From contig JAFGFT010000011.1 of NCBI GenBank assembly GCA_016930935.1, positions 1 to 64,000 on the forward strand: a DNA stretch of 64,000 nucleotides, given 5' to 3'. Source of the DNA: Dehalococcoidia bacterium (GTDB lineage Bacteria; Chloroflexota; Dehalococcoidia; GIF9; AB-539-J10). Positions 18,099 to 26,010 of the stretch are shown here, piece by piece. Position 1 is the first letter of the stretch. Every line of letters starts with the position of its first letter. Below the pieces are notes generated by a model. That model did no database searches. It saw only the letters and a list, made by a program, of their open reading frames with translations, and was not told the DNA's origin. The translations under genes and the position numbers were made by a program.

Positions 18099-19457
18099 TC
18101 ATGCGAAGCACACAGTGCACGTGGTCACGTGGAAAGCAAGAGTCATGCTCTCCTCATTGCCATATCCGTCAGATATGGTTACTGTGACCGTGGAGTTCGT
18201 AGGTGACGAAGGCGCAGACCATATAATAGTGCTGCCGGAGCCCTCGATGTCGCCGGAGCTGCAGCGCCATTCAAACTCCACGCCGTCGGAGTCCGCAACA
18301 TCACACACAATCTCGCAGGACCTTGAGACAAGGATAGAGTAGCCGACCATCGATTCTTCAAAATATTTGTGTTCTGCAGTTGCAGTCATACCGACAATCT
18401 CAAGAACGTCAGGCCCTGTGCTGGCCGGAGCATCTTCACCCTCAGGGTCATCTACCTTGATCTTCAGACTCCTGCTATCGGATTGACCAAGTTCATCCGT
18501 TACGGTGACCTCTATCTCGTACCTGCCTTCCTCATCAGGCAAGGTCCATGTGGCTTCCGACCCATCTGCCGTCAGGTCTCCGTTGGAGCACCACCAGGAG
18601 AAGGAAAGACTGCTGCTATCTCTGGATTCAACACTGCAGGACACAGTGCATTCTTCTCCAATCATGACGTCATCAGGTTCAACCCTCAACGAAATGATGT
18701 TCGGCGGCATGGAATACACCGCGACCACCACGGCAGGCGATTCTTCTTCCTCAGCAGCAGCGACGACAGGCGCAACTGTCTGCTCATCAAACTGCTCTTC
18801 TGTTGTCTGTTGGCCTGCCAGAGGCTGACTCACCTCAGTTCCCCATGCTTCAGAATCCACAGGACAACCAACGCTGTTCAGCAATCTCACATACTCATCC
18901 GCGAATTCTCGCCCCTGTAGCGTCTGAATAGTGTTCAGCAGTTCATCAGTTACCTGCTGGCGGGTAAGCGCTGCTCCTTCCATCGCCCACTTTGGCAGTT
19001 GGTCAAAAGCCTCACTGAGTGCCACTTGTTGACCAAGATGGTCATTCTTCACATGTTCCAGCAACAACGAGACATCGCTGCCTCTCTCATTGGCAAGCGC
19101 CAACCAATCGAGGCATCGCTCGAAGTCCAGTTTGAACGTTCCACTGTGATTCACAGCTTCCAGGAAATACTCACGCTGTACGAGAGCAACGATGTCGGCC
19201 GCATCCTGATTCGCATAGGAGAGAGAGAGTTCAGCTTTGTCGATACTCCGCTCTGCGAAGCTCATCCGCGCATCTCTCGCAACTGCTACTGCAGGATACA
19301 GGGGAGAAGAAGGCAGCATCAGTTCGGAGGCATCATAGCGCCATTCGAAGGGTTGTGGGGCAGCATCCTCGCCGTGGACGACCAGGGGACTGAGCACGAC
19401 TGCACTCACGCCGACGAGCAGGAGCAGTCGAACGAACCATAGTCCTCCCTTCATCAA
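18099..19457 (-). CDS. Exported protein with DUF5667-like helical region and two Ig/PKD-like domains, C-terminal Cys motif
   Basis: The 452-residue protein begins with a basic/hydrophobic signal peptide (residues 1-29, probably cut after VVHG). A helical domain with LPSSPLYPAVAVARDARMSF (about 46-65) fits the DUF5667 pattern known from Chloroflexota and Actinobacteria. An acidic linker (about 210-245) is followed by two Ig/PKD-like beta domains (about 250-340 and 355-445) with alternating Cys and Trp. It ends in TTCTVCFA. The last domain and this tail resemble the end of the protein at 31298 (ETCTCSFG). Its job outside the membrane is unknown. It is a single-gene unit bounded by a hairpin. 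Confidence 0.8.
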   Translation of the reverse strand: MMKGGLWFVRLLLLVGVSAVVLSPLVVHGEDAAPQPFEWRYDASELMLPSSPLYPAVAVARDARMSFAERSIDKAELSLSYANQDAADIVALVQREYFLEAVNHSGTFKLDFERCLDWLALANERGSDVSLLLEHVKNDHLGQQVALSEAFDQLPKWAMEGAALTRQQVTDELLNTIQTLQGREFADEYVRLLNSVGCPVDSEAWGTEVSQPLAGQQTTEEQFDEQTVAPVVAAAEEEESPAVVVAVYSMPPNIISLRVEPDDVMIGEECTVSCSVESRDSSSLSFSWWCSNGDLTADGSEATWTLPDEEGRYEIEVTVTDELGQSDSRSLKIKVDDPEGEDAPASTGPDVLEIVGMTATAEHKYFEESMVGYSILVSRSCEIVCDVADSDGVEFEWRCSSGDIEGSGSTIIWSAPSSPTNSTVTVTISDGYGNEESMTLAFHVTTCTVCFA

Positions 19458-19532
19458 GCGCCTCCTTTCAGTCTCATGCTCCGGACCCGTTCATCCATCT
19501 CTCGTCCTGAGCACACAAGTAACTAGAACGCC

Positions 19533-19868
19533 CTATTGGGCGATACGTTTAGACTTTTCCAACCGGATGGCATCCTGACTGGCTACCGAATCCGTCCTCA
19601 ACATGGCCTGAATCGCGGTGAGCAACTCCTTCGAGTGACCATCCAGACCTGCTTCGTCGACAGAATAGAGAACCCATGCGCCGTCCCTGCGCGCCTGGAG
19701 AAGGCCGGCGTCGTAGAGTGCACCCAGATTTCGGGAGGCCCTCGTCTGGGATATTTGCAATGCCTGCATTACTTCGCTTACTGAGCACTCTCTGACCATC
19801 ACGATGTTCAGGATCCTCAACCGCGTTTCTGCAGATATCGCTTTGCACGCCCTGACCAGCTCTCTCAT
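19533..19868 (-). CDS. ArsR-family transcriptional regulator
   Basis: A 111-residue winged-helix repressor: AISAETRLRILNIV (residues 10-23), the recognition helix in MQALQISQTRASRNLGALYDAGLL (about 34-57) and the wing RRDGAWVLYSV (about 60-70). No Cys pair of the classical ELCVCDL arsenic/cadmium type is present in the DNA-binding helix (it reads SVSEVMQAL), so the effector is not obviously a thiophilic metal; one Cys precedes it in RECS. No good SD precedes the ATG. The palindrome at 19885-19906 is only 16 bases upstream, suggesting autoregulation and a short leader. Confidence 0.88.
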   Translation of the reverse strand: MRELVRACKAISAETRLRILNIVMVRECSVSEVMQALQISQTRASRNLGALYDAGLLQARRDGAWVLYSVDEAGLDGHSKELLTAIQAMLRTDSVASQDAIRLEKSKRIAQ

Positions 19869-19884
19869 CGGCTAGTAATATGCT

Positions 19885-19906
19885 GATATGCGCATATGTG
19901 CATATC
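19885..19906. promoter_or_regulatory. Probable ArsR-family operator palindrome
   Basis: A 22-base inverted repeat. The left half GATATGCGCAT and the right half ATGTGCATATC match at 10 of 11 positions when one is reversed. Size, AT-rich ends and location between the repressor gene and the divergent corrinoid/ABC operon fit an ArsR-family dimer site controlling its own gene and possibly the operon starting at 20072. Confidence 0.6.
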
Positions 19907-20071
19907 GACATACTGCATCGTATGACGTCATCGTTCACTTTGTCAATACCCACGTAACCGCTACCTGTGTCCCACCATAGTCGACTCTATTCACGCGTGG
20001 CTCCTCACTTTTACTCTCGTCTCCGGCCGTGTAAAGTATGAGTGACGCGCGAGGCCCGGCCGGAGGATACT

Positions 20072-20761
20072 ATGAGTGAAGAGCAGGGTGGCAGTCGTCT
20101 GGAAGCACTATATGCTCAGTTCAGAGCACTTCTTGACGCAGAAGACAAGGAGGGCTGCGTCACGTTCGTCCTCTCACACCTCGAAGCTGGCAAACTCGAC
20201 ATCGTCGAACTTTATGAGGAACTTCTCGCTCGTGGAGCACGTGAACACCGTCGTGCAAACTGCGATGATTCCATCTGCATCTGGGAGGAGCACGTTCGTA
20301 CTTCCATAATTCGTACTGTTCTTGAATGCTGCTTTCCCTCCTTGATGAAGGAGCGGAGGAAGCGGCATGGCGACAAGCAGCACGGCAACGTGCTTGTAGT
20401 CTGCCCTCCTGAGGAATACCACGAACTTGGTGCGAGGATGGCAGCAGACTTCTTCACGCTGTGTGGCTTCACCGTCACGTTCGTTGGAGCAAACACGCCA
20501 CAGGAAGACATCGTTGAAGCCGTAGGGCTACTGCAGCCCGTCTACGTAGGGGTCAGCGTGACAAGTCCCTACAGTTTTGTCGCAGCCCGAAGCACCATTC
20601 AGCACCTTGTCGACGTACGCAACCGGACCGGCGCCATGTTCAGAATACCGGTTGGTGGTGATGCCTTCAGGCACAGCCCGGAGATGGTGGAGAAGCTCGG
20701 TGCAGACATGCTGGCCAACAGCTACGCGGACATCTGCGCGCTTGTGGGAGGAGTGCATTGA
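20072..20761 (+). CDS. Corrinoid (B12)-binding domain protein
   Basis: Start placed at the ATG at 20072 with a GGAGG SD (20062-20066), giving 229 residues. The N-terminal ~95 residues are a helical cap (EALYAQFRALLDAEDKEGCVTF). The C-terminal half is a Rossmann-like B12-binding domain: VLVVCPPEEYHELGARMAADFF carries the HxxG lower-ligand motif with His117, then VTFVGANTP, VYVGVSVTSPYSF and IPVGGDAFR. The Asp of the usual DxHxxG motif is Glu here (EYHELG). No methyltransferase lies beside it. Its stop overlaps the TTG start of an ABC permease by 4 bases, so it may be a sensor or accessory of that transporter rather than a methyl carrier. Confidence 0.82.
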   Translation: MSEEQGGSRLEALYAQFRALLDAEDKEGCVTFVLSHLEAGKLDIVELYEELLARGAREHRRANCDDSICIWEEHVRTSIIRTVLECCFPSLMKERRKRHGDKQHGNVLVVCPPEEYHELGARMAADFFTLCGFTVTFVGANTPQEDIVEAVGLLQPVYVGVSVTSPYSFVAARSTIQHLVDVRNRTGAMFRIPVGGDAFRHSPEMVEKLGADMLANSYADICALVGGVH

Positions 20762-21912
20762 GTCTTCCGCTACGAATAGCCATCCGATTCCTCCTCTCAG
20801 GGAAAATGCAGACTATCCTGATCGTCGGCGGAATAGCCGTCGCAATCTCGGTCCAGGTCTTCGTAGGGCTATTGCTCGACAGTCTGCAGAAGGGACTGGT
20901 CGACAGCACTGTGGGCAATTCGCCTCAGGTGACAATCACCTCTGCGAAGGAAAACGTAACTATCGGACGATGGGAGAACATCGTCACAATTGCGGATTCT
21001 CTCAGCAATACGGGAGCAATCGGTGTCTCGGTCTCGGCCAGTGCATTCGTCAACAAGGGCAATGACTCCGTTCCCGTGCTGGTACGCGGATTTGACGCAA
21101 ACGCCGTGCAGAACATCTACGGACTTGAGGACAATCTCTACGAAGGCGTTGCCATAACCGCCGCAGGACAGGCACTGATCGGACGAGACCTGAGTGAGGA
21201 GCTGGACATTGACGTAGGTGACAGACTTCAGGTGAGAACGCCCGCCGGCGCAGCCATCGACTACACCATATCGGGACTCTTCGACCTCGGCGTAGCCGCC
21301 GTCGATAGTAGTTGGGTGGTCACGAACCTACGAACGGCGCAGAACCTGTTCGGGTTCGGCGACCGTGTGACATCGGTTGAGATGAAAGTAGTGGATATCT
21401 TCGCTGCCGACCTTGTTGCCGCCGATATCGAAGGTCTCCTCGACAACGAGGACCTCAAAGTCTCCAACTGGAAGGATGAGAACGAGCAACTGCTGAACGC
21501 GGTGCAAAGCCAGGCAATCTCGAGCAACATGATTCAGATTGTCATCATACTATCCGTGGCCATCGCCATCGCAAGCATCCTCTCCATCAACGTCCTTCAG
21601 AAGAGGCGGCAGGTCGGCATCCTAAAGGCGATGGGCATCAAGGACAGCGCAGCCAGTCTCATATTTGTATATCAGGGCCTGCTCATCGGCGCCATTGCGG
21701 GAGTGGTCGGCATCGCACTCGGAGTCGGGCTTCTGTACGGATTCACAACATTCGCCACTTCCGGGGGAGAATCAGTCATAGACTTCCGTCTTGAGCCTCT
21801 CTTCGTCGTGCGCTCGTTCGTAGTAGCCATATTCGCGTCGGGCCTTGCAGGACTCGCTCCAGCACGCAGGTCGCTGCAACTCACGCCAATAGAGGTCATC
21901 CGTGAAGGGTAG
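20758..21912 (+). CDS. ABC transporter permease, MacB/LolC/FtsX type
   Basis: 384 residues starting at TTG (SD GGGAGGAG), translationally coupled to the gene before it. There is one N-terminal membrane helix (about 17-40), a large extracytoplasmic domain (about 45-250) and three C-terminal helices (about 258-280, 302-330, 345-368). The cytoplasmic loop KRRQVGILKAMGIKDSAASLIFVYQGLLIG is the characteristic FtsX/MacB coupling motif. Such permeases act in mechanotransmission or lipoprotein/lipid or peptide export with the downstream ATPase. In a single-membrane bacterium a Lol role is unlikely. Confidence 0.9.
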   Translation: MSLPLRIAIRFLLSGKMQTILIVGGIAVAISVQVFVGLLLDSLQKGLVDSTVGNSPQVTITSAKENVTIGRWENIVTIADSLSNTGAIGVSVSASAFVNKGNDSVPVLVRGFDANAVQNIYGLEDNLYEGVAITAAGQALIGRDLSEELDIDVGDRLQVRTPAGAAIDYTISGLFDLGVAAVDSSWVVTNLRTAQNLFGFGDRVTSVEMKVVDIFAADLVAADIEGLLDNEDLKVSNWKDENEQLLNAVQSQAISSNMIQIVIILSVAIAIASILSINVLQKRRQVGILKAMGIKDSAASLIFVYQGLLIGAIAGVVGIALGVGLLYGFTTFATSGGESVIDFRLEPLFVVRSFVVAIFASGLAGLAPARRSLQLTPIEVIREG

Positions 21913-21916
21913 TGAC

Positions 21917-22603
21917 ATGGACAACGCGATAGAACTTCGCAACGTGGAAAAGTACTACAGGGGAACGCCTGATGTGCAGGTCCTCTTTGGCATCGACCTT
22001 GCCCTCACGAAGGGCTCATTCAACTCTCTCGTTGGAGAATCCGGCAGCGGCAAGTCGACCCTCCTGAATATCATCGGGACTCTCGACCAGCCAACCTCCG
22101 GCGAGGTGCTGGTAGACAACCGCAGCACGGCCCACCTGTCCAGAGACAAGATTGCAGAATTGCGCAACCACACCATCGGGTTCGTATTCCAGTTTCACTA
22201 TCTGCTACCAGAATTCACGGCTCTTGAAAACGTACTCATGCCACACGTCATAGGCAGTCGCAAGACGACACCGGAGGTACGTGCGTGGGCCGACGAGCTT
22301 TTCGACCTCGTTGGAATCACCAAGGTCAAGAACAATCGTGTCACGAACATGTCGGGCGGACAGCAGCAGCGCACCGCCATCGTACGGGCCCTCATCAACA
22401 AGCCTGCCCTCATTCTCGCTGACGAACCAACAGGCAACCTTGATTCGACTAATACTGCCAACATCTACAAGCGATTCAGGGAGATAAACGAACGATACGG
22501 CACGACTTTCCTGATTGTGACGCATGACCGGCGCATTGCGGAGCAGACAGACCGCATCATCGAGATTCGAGATGGGCGGATCCTCCTGGATATCAACAAG
22601 TAG
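21917..22603 (+). CDS. ABC transporter ATP-binding protein, LolD/MacB type
   Basis: Start at the ATG at 21917 (SD GAAGGG in the end of the permease gene), 228 residues. All ATPase motifs are visible: Walker A GESGSGKST (about 40-48), Q-loop FQFHYLLPEF (about 91), signature MSGGQQQR (about 142), Walker B LILADEPTGNLD (about 162) and VTHDRR (about 200). It partners with the permease at 20758. The transcript ends at a strong hairpin 33 bases downstream. Confidence 0.93.
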   Translation: MDNAIELRNVEKYYRGTPDVQVLFGIDLALTKGSFNSLVGESGSGKSTLLNIIGTLDQPTSGEVLVDNRSTAHLSRDKIAELRNHTIGFVFQFHYLLPEFTALENVLMPHVIGSRKTTPEVRAWADELFDLVGITKVKNNRVTNMSGGQQQRTAIVRALINKPALILADEPTGNLDSTNTANIYKRFREINERYGTTFLIVTHDRRIAEQTDRIIEIRDGRILLDINK

Positions 22604-22636
22604 AGTTGAGGTGCGCGGCCGCGGAGACAAAGCAAG

Positions 22637-22668
22637 AAAGGGGCAGGCCCTTGCGGGCCTGCCCCTTT
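22637..22668. terminator. Bidirectional hairpin terminator
   Basis: A perfect 14-bp stem (22637-22650 with 22655-22668) has a TTGC loop, with A-rich sequence on the left and TTT on the right. It sits between the convergent ABC operon and the dehydratase gene and can serve both. Confidence 0.85.
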
Positions 22669-22690
22669 GAAGTTACAGCCGACTAATTGT

Positions 22691-24163
22691 CTACAGCCAG
22701 GCGTGGGATTCGCGGTCGATGACCTTGGTGTTCTTGTTGACATCGATACCGGCGAGCTTCTTCGCGATGTTCTTGGAATGCTCGATATTGTGGTCTCTGT
22801 AGATAGCCACCTTCTCGATAACAGGTGAACCGCCGCCATGCAGGTAGTCCACCAGCTTATGGCCGCCCCAAGCAGATGACATCATGTCCTGGAACATGCG
22901 GAATGCGCGATGCTGGTCATTGGCGGAGATATTGGGATTGCGCATGATGTACTTCTCCAGGTAGGGCCCTGTCAGCTCATCGTAGAAGTCCTCCTCGGGA
23001 GGCAGAGTGGCTACGAGACCACCGGCAATTGCGGCCAGAGCCTCATACTCATCGTAGATGGCCTCACCTGCGAGCATGCGCCCTGCGTTGCAGTAGTTGG
23101 TGTCCGGAATCTGGGTGCCGGAGGCTGCCTTCTGAGAGTTCACCGCGGCAGCGATGCCGGCGGCATAGATGAGGTCCACAACCTGAATCATGTCGGCGAG
23201 CTTGTGGCGAACATGCTGTGCGCGGTCGATGCCGTTGTACTCAGCAGCCAGCGCGGTTGCGCCTGTGTAAATCTCAGACACTGCGGCTTTGCAGCCGGTG
23301 TAGCTATGGCGATGATACAGGGCGAAGAGCAGGGCAAGCTTGCCCGCGATGTCCGTCTCTCCTGCCAGGAACACGCGGTCCCATGGCACGAAGCACTTGT
23401 CGAACACCGTGATACTGTGGCTCATTCCAATCTTGTTGAACGGCGCCGTCATCTTCTTTCTCTGGTTGGGCGAATAGGCGGCATTGATGAGAGTAACGCC
23501 CTCCCAGTCTGCGGGGACCGAGAACGCGACTGCCCAATCATTCTCCTCGGCTGTCATGTTCCGGGTGGGGATGGCGACAATCTCGTCGACATAGACGGAA
23601 CAGGAGTTGTGTGCCTTTGCGCCGCTGACAACAATACCGTCGGCACGTCTCTCAACGATGCGGACGTACAGGTCGGGGTCGACCTGTTCGTGAGGTCGCT
23701 TGATCCTGTTGCCCTTCACGTCGGTCTGCGCACACACCAATGAGAGGTCTTCTTTCTGAACCCTCTTCATGAAGTTGATGAAGTTCTCGTTGTACTTCGT
23801 TCCATACTTCTGGTCCGCGTCAAATGTCGCCACTGAGAGCGCGTTAAGAGAGTCGATTCCCATACAGCGCTGAATACAACCGCCAACCTCTTGTGAGTAC
23901 AAGCGGGTCATCTTCTGCTTGTTGAACAGGTCCTCCATGTTCTGGTGGATGTGCGTGAACCTGTTAATGCGTTCACCGGTCAAGTGGGATGTCGCTACAC
24001 CGATATCCCCAAACTCGGGGTCAAACGCGAAATCATAGGTCATGGCCATGACGTTCATGCCGCCTATGAGCTTCGGGTCGAAACGGTCGACAATTTTGCC
24101 GCCCATGTGTACATTGGGCTTCAGCTTGCTTAGACGATCTTTATACTGGTCGCCAGTTATCAT
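22691..24163 (-). CDS. 4-hydroxybutyryl-CoA dehydratase-like [4Fe-4S]/FAD protein (copy 1)
   Basis: Start at the ATG at 24163 behind AGGAGGA, giving 490 residues, the length I recall for Clostridium aminobutyricum AbfD. The four cluster ligands are present in the same spacing: Cys96 and Cys100 (GGCIQRCMG), then His284 and Cys291 (YHRHSYTGCK). Tyr288 and Lys292 correspond to the active-site Tyr296/Lys300 of AbfD. AbfD dehydrates 4-hydroxybutyryl-CoA to crotonyl-CoA through a ketyl radical and also isomerises vinylacetyl-CoA. With the hydratase and dehydrogenase at 0.4-2.1 kb this would give acetoacetyl-CoA. It is divergent from the carboxyltransferase gene; the 208-base gap should hold both promoters. 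Confidence 0.85.
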   Translation of the reverse strand: MITGDQYKDRLSKLKPNVHMGGKIVDRFDPKLIGGMNVMAMTYDFAFDPEFGDIGVATSHLTGERINRFTHIHQNMEDLFNKQKMTRLYSQEVGGCIQRCMGIDSLNALSVATFDADQKYGTKYNENFINFMKRVQKEDLSLVCAQTDVKGNRIKRPHEQVDPDLYVRIVERRADGIVVSGAKAHNSCSVYVDEIVAIPTRNMTAEENDWAVAFSVPADWEGVTLINAAYSPNQRKKMTAPFNKIGMSHSITVFDKCFVPWDRVFLAGETDIAGKLALLFALYHRHSYTGCKAAVSEIYTGATALAAEYNGIDRAQHVRHKLADMIQVVDLIYAAGIAAAVNSQKAASGTQIPDTNYCNAGRMLAGEAIYDEYEALAAIAGGLVATLPPEEDFYDELTGPYLEKYIMRNPNISANDQHRAFRMFQDMMSSAWGGHKLVDYLHGGGSPVIEKVAIYRDHNIEHSKNIAKKLAGIDVNKNTKVIDRESHAWL

Positions 24164-24371
24164 GTCCTGTTGTCCTCCTAAGGATAGAACTGAGAAGTTG
24201 CAGCGGGAGCGGGTCCAGCATGCACTAATTGTGAACCTTACCACAATCGTAGTGGGGTGTAAAACAAACGTGAGACAGACCGAATTAGTGGCTTCGCTAT
24301 GTTAGAATTCTCGCACTTCATACGACTTCAGTCACCCCTCCATGAGTCCCAGAGATAAGGAAGGCAACACT

Positions 24372-25937
24372 ATGAACTGGCAACCGGAAATCGATGAAAT
24401 GAATGCTCGCCGCACAATGGCTGAGGCGATGGGAGGAGAGGAAGAGGTCGCGCGACAACACGGCAAGGGCCGTCTCACGGTCCGCGAAAGGCTCCAGAGC
24501 CTTCTCGACAAGGATTCCTTCAAAGAGATTGGCACATTCTTCGGCAACGCCGAATACAACGAAGACGGCAGTCTCAAGAACTTCACCCATGTGTCCCGTG
24601 TTGTCGGGACAGGAAAGATAGACAGCAGACCCGTCTGCGTTGACGGCGGAGACTTCACAATACGGGGTGGATGGGGCGACCCCACAAGCTTCGTCGGTGT
24701 CGGCCGATTCTCCATAGAGCAGATGGCTGTTGACCGCCGTATGCCTTATATCAGGCTTCTCGACTCGGCAGGAGGCAGCGTGGAAAGCATCCGCGCCAAG
24801 GGACGTACCATGCTTCTAGGTGGACCACACCTCTACGGGCCATGGCACAAACTGATGGCCCACGTACCTGTCATCTCTGCAGCACTTGGCTCGCTTGGTG
24901 GTGAACCTCCTGTACGGGTGGCGGCCGCTCACTGGAGCGTCATGACGAAGGAGACGAGCGAACTGTTCGTCGCAGGTCCACCCCTGGTGAAGCAGGCATT
25001 CCACGCCGACATCACCAAGCAGGAATTGGGTGGCTATAAGGTACACGCATGCCAGAGCGGGGTGGTGGACAATGTGGCAAGGGATGAACTGGATGCATTC
25101 CAACAGATACGCACATTCCTCAGCTACATGCCGCAAAACGTTTGGCAGCAACCGCCGAGGGTGACTACCGGCGACAGTCCGGACAGACGAGACGAAGAAC
25201 TACTGTCAGCTATCCCTCGCGACAGGCGTCGCCAGTACTCCATACGCTCACTTATCAACCACATCATCGACCACGACTCAGCATTTGAGATTTCGCCATT
25301 GTACGGCACCAGCGTGGTGACCATGCTCGCACGGATGAACGGATATCCGGTCGCGCTCATGAGCAATGATTGCCGCGTGTCTGGAGGAGCACAGAGCGCC
25401 GCAGGGTGTGAGAAAATGATGCGCTTCATCGACATGGCGGACACGTTCCACCTACCAATCATCTACCTGGTGGACTGCCCTGGATTCATGATTGGCCCCG
25501 ATTCAGAGCGTGATGGCATCGAACGCAAATCCGCCCGTCTCGCATTCGCCATGGCACAACTGACCGTGCCAGCACAGGCAATTGTACTCAGGCGCTCATT
25601 CGGTGTTGCAGGTGCGATGCACGGTTCACTCTCACCGCTCAACCTCCGGTACGCGTGGCCATCAGGCGACTGGGGTTCACTCCCCATCGAGGGCGGCGTC
25701 ATGGCAGCATACCGCAGGCAGATAAGCGCTGCCGATGACCCTGGTGAGAAACGACGCGAACTTGAAGCCTCCTTCGAGCCATACAGGAGCCCGTTCAGGA
25801 CCGCCGAAGCATTCGACGTTGAAGAGATTATCGATCCGCGAGACACTCGACCTCTTCTCTGCGAGTTTGTTGAGGGTGCACAGGAAGTAACGAGAACTCA
25901 GCTGGGGCCGAAGTGGCGATTGGGCGTCCGGCCATGA
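24372..25937 (+). CDS. Acyl-CoA carboxylase carboxyltransferase (beta) subunit
   Basis: Start at the ATG at 24372 with an AAGGAAGG SD, 521 residues. It has the two-lobed crotonase-like carboxyltransferase fold of propionyl-/methylcrotonyl-CoA carboxylase beta or glutaconyl-/methylmalonyl-CoA decarboxylase alpha: GKGRLTVRERLQSLLD at the start, LLDSAGGSVESIRAKG near 136, and YLVDCPGFMIGPDSERDGIERKSA near 368-391 in the C-lobe. No biotin carboxylase, biotin carrier or decarboxylase membrane subunit is in the window, so carboxylation versus decarboxylation is undecided. It lies divergently from the dehydratase copy 1 gene. Confidence 0.88.
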   Translation: MNWQPEIDEMNARRTMAEAMGGEEEVARQHGKGRLTVRERLQSLLDKDSFKEIGTFFGNAEYNEDGSLKNFTHVSRVVGTGKIDSRPVCVDGGDFTIRGGWGDPTSFVGVGRFSIEQMAVDRRMPYIRLLDSAGGSVESIRAKGRTMLLGGPHLYGPWHKLMAHVPVISAALGSLGGEPPVRVAAAHWSVMTKETSELFVAGPPLVKQAFHADITKQELGGYKVHACQSGVVDNVARDELDAFQQIRTFLSYMPQNVWQQPPRVTTGDSPDRRDEELLSAIPRDRRRQYSIRSLINHIIDHDSAFEISPLYGTSVVTMLARMNGYPVALMSNDCRVSGGAQSAAGCEKMMRFIDMADTFHLPIIYLVDCPGFMIGPDSERDGIERKSARLAFAMAQLTVPAQAIVLRRSFGVAGAMHGSLSPLNLRYAWPSGDWGSLPIEGGVMAAYRRQISAADDPGEKRRELEASFEPYRSPFRTAEAFDVEEIIDPRDTRPLLCEFVEGAQEVTRTQLGPKWRLGVRP

Positions 25938-26010
25938 TATCTTTGTGCGCACAGGATGAACCTGCGGTCGTGTTCGAACATCGAACGAGACTGCCACGGA
26001 GGAAATCGCT

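Noticed and set aside
22910-23743. 277-codon plus-strand open frame opposite dehydratase copy 1
   Set aside because: Antisense to a protein with all AbfD ligands conserved; no motif of its own.
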